Below, one piece after another: positions 58,493 through 64,000 of a stretch of DNA of 64,000 bases. The stretch's first letter is position 1; every line of letters begins with the position of its first letter. A model generated the notes under the pieces. The model was not told the DNA's origin, did not search any database, and was given only the letters and a program-made list of their open reading frames with translations. Where the stretch lies: assembly GCF_019972815.1 (NCBI RefSeq), contig NZ_BPPA01000014.1:1-64000 (forward strand). The letters run 5' to 3'. The translations under genes were made by a program, and so were the position numbers. The stretch comes from Lactobacillus huangpiensis (GTDB taxonomy: Bacteria > Bacillota > Bacilli > Lactobacillales > Lactobacillaceae).

Positions 58493-58541
58493 TACATTTG
58501 TAAACTAAGTTTAGTATAAATTATGTATCTACAAATGTAAA
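58493..58541 (-). promoter_or_regulatory. copper-regulated promoter with two cop boxes
   Basis: TACATTTGTA (58493-58502) and TACAAATGTA (58530-58539) both match the CopY operator TACANNTGTA. On the minus strand TTTACA (58541-58536) and TATACT (58518-58513) are spaced 17 bp, so one box covers the -35 and the other lies downstream of the -10. Confidence 0.85.
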
Positions 58542-58558
58542 CATAAATGCTCAAAAAA

Positions 58559-58584
58559 AACTTACTGCTTTTTTTCAGTAAGTT
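58559..58584. terminator. terminator after the RelB-like gene
   Basis: AACTTACTG (58559-58567) pairs with CAGTAAGTT (58576-58584), with an A/T run on each side. Confidence 0.8.
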
Positions 58585-58592
58585 TTATCTTA

Positions 58593-58796
58593 TTAATCTG
58601 CATCTAATCGCTTTAACCAATGAGTCAGATCATTTTTGTCCACCATTATTTGCTTAAGTTCGGCCTTATTATCAGCGGCCAAAAACAGCATTAACTGTAG
58701 ATACTTTGCCACAGAAAGTCCATAATTTTCCAGATTAGCCTTAGCTGCTTTTACTACTGTATCATTTAAACTAATTGTAAGAAGTTCGTCTTTCAA
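58593..58796 (-). CDS. orphan RelB/DinJ-like antitoxin
   Basis: This 67-aa protein resembles the RelB/DinJ antitoxin group: a short N-terminal strand (ELLTISLNDTVVKAAKANLE) and helix for ribbon-helix-helix DNA binding (YGLSVAKYLQLMLFLAADN), then a short charged tail. It starts with TTG 58796. No RelE/YafQ-type toxin gene is adjacent on either side, and a terminator follows. It may be a solitary regulator or the leftover of a toxin-antitoxin pair. Confidence 0.6.
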   Translation of the reverse strand: MKDELLTISLNDTVVKAAKANLENYGLSVAKYLQLMLFLAADNKAELKQIMVDKNDLTHWLKRLDAD

Positions 58797-58896
58797 AGTC
58801 TATCCCATTTCCTATATTCTAAATAAAAACTAACAGGATTATTTTAGAAAAACCTCTAATGCTATGCAAGTATTTAATTCAAAATCATAATTCTTT

Positions 58897-59685
58897 TTAT
58901 CTACCTGCTCCATTATATTTCCTCAAGCCGAAATTCCATACCCAATGGTCTAAAAATAAGAATACTAAGGCTATCAAAAGTTGCAATAACATTATTTGCC
59001 ATTGCCGTGGCCTTATTAAAATAATTGTAGCAGGACAAGCAATTAGTCCAAAAGGCAGGATGAAATTAAAAATAATATTACCCAGTCCCCGATAAATACT
59101 TGCAGGGTAGCGACTCATTTGTATCATACTTAAAAATAAATCATTTCTGCCAAAATTTGTTGGAAACCAAAATGCCGAAATTGTCCATAAATACCAAAGA
59201 GAATAGTATAAAATGCAGCCAAAGACGCAAGAAAGCAAAAAGAACAACACCTGGCCTATATTAACACTTATACCCTGACATGCATAAATAATTACAAATA
59301 GTCCCAGCACCGAATTAATTAATTGTGTAAATTCAATTGCACTAAAAAAGTAATATACCTTAGCGTTAATTGGTTTTAATAAAATTGAATCTAAGGTTCC
59401 TTCTCTAATGTCTTTTTCCATTTTAGGCATTGATTTTACCAAGAAAGCCATTAATAAGCCGTCAAGCATAGTATAAACGCCAACCAACAGCAGACATTCT
59501 TTGTAAGTCCAACCACCGATAGTATCAACATTTAGATAAATTACCTTAAAAAAAGCTATAGGAATGCCTAACCACAATATAGAAGAAATTATCCCAAACA
59601 ATGTGTCTAACCTGAAACTAATGGTTTGCAATAAGGCAATTTTAATTAACGATTTGACTACTTTAAGTTTACTTTTCATAATCAA
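58897..59685 (-). CDS. ABC-2 type permease (COG3694-like)
   Basis: This 262-aa membrane protein has six hydrophobic segments and the family loop KSMPKMEKDIREGTLDSILLKPIN between TM2 and TM3. It is one of two unequal permeases working with the ATPase encoded upstream. It overlaps the second permease by 4 bp. Related three-gene systems are widespread in Firmicutes and their substrate is unknown. Confidence 0.85.
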   Translation of the reverse strand: MIMKSKLKVVKSLIKIALLQTISFRLDTLFGIISSILWLGIPIAFFKVIYLNVDTIGGWTYKECLLLVGVYTMLDGLLMAFLVKSMPKMEKDIREGTLDSILLKPINAKVYYFFSAIEFTQLINSVLGLFVIIYACQGISVNIGQVLFFLLSCVFGCILYYSLWYLWTISAFWFPTNFGRNDLFLSMIQMSRYPASIYRGLGNIIFNFILPFGLIACPATIILIRPRQWQIMLLQLLIALVFLFLDHWVWNFGLRKYNGAGR

Positions 59686-60479
59686 CCCATTACATCAGAG
59701 TATCTCTGAAGCCCTTCTTTATTAACTATTTTTACTATTAAATAAAAAACTATCATCCATACAATTTCAATGAATGTGTTTTTAAGCCATATATTTAATG
59801 ATAATGCTTTAACAAGCGTATCAATTGGAAAAGAGCTGAAATACTGAAATGGCAGTAGTTTAATTATTTTTACCAAAAAAGGCGGCAAAATTTCTAAAGG
59901 AAAGTAAAAACCTGCCAGCAGGTTGACTACAACTTCTTTTACCAGTAAAACAAAGAAAAGATTGTCAAACCAGTAAGCTACACTACCAATAATATAAGAA
60001 AAAAGAAACCATAATATGGCTGCCATAATTAAACTAAATGCAAATTCAAGTAGCACGAGTAAAGAAATATGAATTAAATTACGCGCAACTATATAGATAA
60101 ATCCAATAATTAAAATCGGAGCAAGCAAAATTAAATTTGCCAGTCTATCGCCCAGCATTTTAGCAAAATAATATTTTTCAATTGTAATTGGTCTATGTAT
60201 GATATTAGACAATTCTCCTGAATGGATATCATCATTCAATTCCCAGTCAACTGCATACCATACAAAAGAATTAATAAAATTAACCCCAATATAATAAATT
60301 ACCATTTGATTTTTGCTAAAACCACCAATAGTTTGACCATGATTCAATATTAATGACCACAAATAAAACATCACTAAACTTGGTACCAGTGCTTGCAGAA
60401 GCAAAATTATGACGCTGCTCTTATTGGCTAATATAGACTTCAATGAGATCTTGCTTACTGAAAAATAGGTTTTTATCAT
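59682..60479 (-). CDS. ABC-2 type permease (COG4587-like)
   Basis: This 265-aa membrane protein has six hydrophobic segments and a coupling loop DDIHSGELSNIIHRPITIEKYYFAK (first 20 residues or so cytoplasmic) after TM2. It overlaps both the ATPase gene upstream and the permease gene downstream by 4 bp (ATGA), so the three proteins are made in a coupled fashion. Together they form one exporter. Confidence 0.85.
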   Translation of the reverse strand: MIKTYFSVSKISLKSILANKSSVIILLLQALVPSLVMFYLWSLILNHGQTIGGFSKNQMVIYYIGVNFINSFVWYAVDWELNDDIHSGELSNIIHRPITIEKYYFAKMLGDRLANLILLAPILIIGFIYIVARNLIHISLLVLLEFAFSLIMAAILWFLFSYIIGSVAYWFDNLFFVLLVKEVVVNLLAGFYFPLEILPPFLVKIIKLLPFQYFSSFPIDTLVKALSLNIWLKNTFIEIVWMIVFYLIVKIVNKEGLQRYSDVMG

Positions 60480-61459
60480 TTTTCTTTCTCCTCAGCAAAT
60501 AGCTCTAAGATAATATCTTCAAGCTTCAGGTCATTTATTTGATAGTCGGAGCCTTGATTATCCCGTGCCAACTGAGCGATTTGGTCATCTACCTTTTCTA
60601 CATGAACTTTAATTGTCACGGTCAAATCATCCTGATCAATAATCTTGGCGCCCAATTTACTTTCGTTGAAGTTCTCCGATTTAATAAAAGTAATATATTT
60701 ATTCTGATTAAATCTCTCTAATAAATCTGTTTTTGGTCCATCCCACATTATCTGACCGCTATTTACAATTATCAGGTGATCACAGATAGTGGCAATATCT
60801 TCCATATCATGAGAGGTAAGAAAGACAGTCAATTTTTCTTCCTGATTCAGCCTTAACAAAAACTTGCGTATATCCCTTTTTGCCAAAACGTCTAAGCCAA
60901 TAGTCGGTTCATCTAAAAAGAGTATTTTTGGTCTAGTCGCTACGCCGGCCAGAAATTCTACTTTCATTCGTTCTCCCAGTGATAATTTGCGGGTTTGTAC
61001 ATCTAATTTTGAAGTTACATTCAATATTTGAGCCAGATCATTGACCGTTTTTTGAAAAATTTCTTCCGGTATATCGTACATTGACTGCAATAATTTCAAA
61101 TAATCTCTAGGGGTTAAATCAGGAAAAAGTTGCGATCTATTTCCCATAACGACTGAGATTGACTTTTTGAAATCATTTATCCTTTTTGTAGGATCATAGC
61201 CATTTACTCTGCAAGTTCCAGCTGTTGGAAACAAAGTTCCAGTCAGCATCTTAATGGTCGTGGTCTTACCTGCCCCATTTTTGCCAATAAAGCCAACTTT
61301 TTCACCGTTCTTGATAGTAAAATTGAGCGATTTTACTGCTTGCACTGCCGTCTTTTCAGGCTTAAAAATATTTTTAACAACTGCACGCCAGTTTTCACCC
61401 CTGCTGCTAATAAAATAATCCTTAGAAAGATTATGAACTTCAATCGCATTTTCGTTCAT
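60476..61459 (-). CDS. ABC transporter ATPase (COG4586-like)
   Basis: This ATPase of about 327 aa has Walker A GKNGAGKTTTIKML, a Q-loop region VVMGNRSQLFPDLT, signature LSLGERMKVE, Walker B ILFLDEPTIGLD and H-loop LTSHDMED. A C-terminal extension of about 80 residues (from about 245) is typical of this subfamily. ATG 61459 follows GAGGTC; an in-frame ATG four codons upstream overlaps that site. It is first in the three-gene export operon. Confidence 0.9.
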   Translation of the reverse strand: MNENAIEVHNLSKDYFISSRGENWRAVVKNIFKPEKTAVQAVKSLNFTIKNGEKVGFIGKNGAGKTTTIKMLTGTLFPTAGTCRVNGYDPTKRINDFKKSISVVMGNRSQLFPDLTPRDYLKLLQSMYDIPEEIFQKTVNDLAQILNVTSKLDVQTRKLSLGERMKVEFLAGVATRPKILFLDEPTIGLDVLAKRDIRKFLLRLNQEEKLTVFLTSHDMEDIATICDHLIIVNSGQIMWDGPKTDLLERFNQNKYITFIKSENFNESKLGAKIIDQDDLTVTIKVHVEKVDDQIAQLARDNQGSDYQINDLKLEDIILELFAEEKEK

Positions 61460-61493
61460 TTTTGACCTCATTTAGTTATCTAGCCAGCACAAA

Positions 61494-61537
61494 AAAGCAA
61501 TTTTTAAAAAGGACAATCCTTTTTACAAAATTGCTTT
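61494..61537 (-). terminator. long nested hairpin, terminator of the deaminase gene
   Basis: AAAGCAATTTT (61494-61504) pairs with AAAATTGCTTT (61527-61537) around an inner AAAAAGGA/TCCTTTTT hairpin, followed by T6 on the minus strand. It lies between the deaminase gene and the ABC operon. Confidence 0.75.
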
Positions 61538-61701
61538 AAGTTTTGAACACCTATCATCATACATTTAGAAACTGTCATTGGTTTAACCTTATTACTTATA
61601 GTTTTTAAATCAGCAACAATTAGATAAATTCTACCACATTTTTAACAGTTTTTAAATATAATTTAATTTTTGGCACAAAATATATTTTCTATTTAGAAAT
61701 A

Positions 61702-62727
61702 TCACCTTTTACTTGAGATATATTCATCTATTTGGGAAAGATAGCTTTCTTTTTCCTGCTGACTGATCCAAGATGTTTTAAATGAATTTTGTGCTATTCG
61801 AATCAGTTCTTTTTCACTCCAATCGCACTTTTGGGCAAATTTATAGTAAACATCATTAATATAATTACTACCCTTATAAGCCGGATCATCGGAATTAAAA
61901 CTAATCAGTGCACCGCTATTAAAAAGCTTATTAATGGCCTCTTGTTCCATAACTTTGCGGGTGTAAAAATAAGCCATGGGACATGCTGTAATACCAATTT
62001 TTTGGTCTATTAAAAATGCCATTAAATCCGCATTTTCAACTATATTTAAGCCATGATCCAAACGATCTACCGTGATAATTTCTAAAGCTTGTTTAATATG
62101 ATCGCCTGAATCAACTTGGTGTAGATCACAATGCATTGTTAAATAGTAACCTTGAGCTCGGGCCTTAGCAAAAACCAGCATAAACTTCAACGGTGGGTTA
62201 TGATGTTCATCTGAATCAAGACCAACACCTAATATCCAGCCTTTTTTATGATATGGCTCAGCTTCTTTTAAAGTTTGCATTGCTGATTCTTGTGAATACT
62301 CTCTTAAAAAGCACATTATTAACTGTACATCAATGTCTAATGATGCTGCATCAACAATCGCTTCATGAATGCCTTCAATTACTGTAGCAAAAGGGATGCC
62401 CCGACTAGTATGAGCTTGAGGATCAAAAAACAATTCAAGGTGCTTAACATTGCTGTCAGCTTCTTTGCGCAAAAAAGCTGCAGTTAAATCATAGAAATCT
62501 TGCTTAGTCCGCAAGACCTGCATCCCTTTATAGTATGCCTTTAGAAATTCCGGCAATCCTACTCCATAATTTCTGTCAATATCCGCTGGAGTTTTAGCAC
62601 CGATATCAATCTGGTTTCTCTTGGCGATGGCAAATTCCATTTCTGCTTCTAGTGTTCCCTCTATATGAACATGCAGTTCAGCCTTAGGCAATCCGTCAAC
62701 AAACTTACGAGATAATTTTTGGATCAT
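61702..62727 (-). CDS. add: adenosine/adenine deaminase family protein
   Basis: This 341-aa zinc amidohydrolase deaminates adenosine or adenine. Metal and catalytic motifs are HVHIEGTLE near residue 20, MHCDLHQVD (third His), the LDHGLNIVEN His and FNSDDPAYKGS (Asp). The H-V-H-I-E-G-T-L-E form is closer to adenine deaminases of the ADE subgroup than to classical adenosine deaminases, so the substrate is open. AAGGAGAAAAAG precedes the start. It is divergent from guaB, which suggests a shared purine-related control region. Confidence 0.85.
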   Translation of the reverse strand: MIQKLSRKFVDGLPKAELHVHIEGTLEAEMEFAIAKRNQIDIGAKTPADIDRNYGVGLPEFLKAYYKGMQVLRTKQDFYDLTAAFLRKEADSNVKHLELFFDPQAHTSRGIPFATVIEGIHEAIVDAASLDIDVQLIMCFLREYSQESAMQTLKEAEPYHKKGWILGVGLDSDEHHNPPLKFMLVFAKARAQGYYLTMHCDLHQVDSGDHIKQALEIITVDRLDHGLNIVENADLMAFLIDQKIGITACPMAYFYTRKVMEQEAINKLFNSGALISFNSDDPAYKGSNYINDVYYKFAQKCDWSEKELIRIAQNSFKTSWISQQEKESYLSQIDEYISSKR

Positions 62728-63027
62728 CTTTTTCTCCTTAACAAAATCACTATAAATACGAACATTTTAAGCGAAATCTAATTACCTTCTTTATCATCAA
62801 AGCTTTTATATAGCTACAAATCAATATTAAAAATCATAACATTTTTATTTATTACTTACAATATCTATTGATATTGTTATTTTGTTCGATTTTTACATTG
62901 AAATACTTCGGTAGTAATATTATAATTTTAACAATACGATCTATAATTTTATCTTGACCAAGGTTAAAATCACTAGTAAAGTGTAATCAATTTAACTTTA
63001 ATATTTTTGAAAAGGAGAGTGCATTAA
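62728..63027. other. deaminase-guaB divergent control region
   Basis: AAATACGAACATT (62754-62766) and, reversed, a TTTGTTCGATTTTT stretch near 62880-62893 resemble PurR PurBox sequences with mismatches. Their spacing is not the usual one, so this is weak. AAGGAGAG at 63012-63019 is the guaB ribosome-binding site. No riboswitch fold is seen here. Confidence 0.3.

Positions 63028-64000
<973 letters not shown>

Noticed and set aside
61494..61537. Nested hairpin upstream of the ABC operon as a T-box or riboswitch
   Set aside because: No T-box bulge or specifier arm is present; the stem and T-run fit a plain terminator of the deaminase gene.
62728..63027. Purine riboswitch ahead of guaB
   Set aside because: No GTTTCTAC junction or P2/P3 pair is present on either strand; only weak PurBox-like words are seen.

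Overview
The window looks like a chromosome segment of a low-GC lactobacillus (Lactobacillus sensu stricto, delbrueckii/Firm-5-like). The grounds are an SLAP-type surface domain, an IMP dehydrogenase without CBS domains, a tmRNA tag ending SYALAA, the comG-methyltransferase-ackA order, and many PTS and 6-phospho-beta-glucosidase genes. The species is an inference; no database was consulted.

Layout. 1-4.7 kb is one end of a prophage or prophage remnant: DUF771 and XRE early genes, a Cro-like gene, a CI-like S24 repressor with repeated operators, an SLAP-domain cargo gene and a tyrosine integrase next to tRNA-Gln and tRNA-Glu. A compact group I intron core (about 539-770) lies in it, on the strand opposite to the early genes. 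5.0-9.5 kb is a LicT-controlled beta-glucoside operon (EIIBCA, GH1, licT) with promoter, CRE, RAT and terminator visible. 9.6-13.7 kb holds a serine hydrolase, a decayed GH78-like gene, pgmB and a PfoR-type EIIC preceded by a 22-codon ORF with a strong Shine-Dalgarno sequence. 14.0-17.7 kb is a Lac/cellobiose-type PTS operon. Its GH1 enzyme has Gln in place of the catalytic acid/base Glu, and a guanine-class purine riboswitch lies upstream.

17.8-34 kb carries an MFS pump, pgi, VanZ-like, LTA synthase and SPFH genes, a two-component system with manA, glpKO, LysR and a second MFS gene. 35.4-35.75 kb is tmRNA. 36.9-42.8 kb is ackA, a YtxK-like methyltransferase and a complete comGA-comGG operon, including a 52-aa comGG. 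42.9-44.8 kb has two flavodoxin-type genes and a VOC protein. 44.9-46.2 kb is AT-rich and non-coding, with a 15-bp inverted repeat and a predicted small RNA of about 80 nt divergent from an XRE regulator.

46.6-64 kb holds yebC, an APC permease, a HAD phosphatase, two ABC export clusters (one ATPase frameshifted), a copper operon with two cop boxes but no CopY, an orphan RelB/DinJ-like antitoxin, a third ABC system, an adenosine/adenine deaminase and the start of guaB. The strongest leads are the group I intron, the riboswitch plus myrosinase-like GH1 operon, the XRE/sRNA pair and the 22-codon leader ORF.
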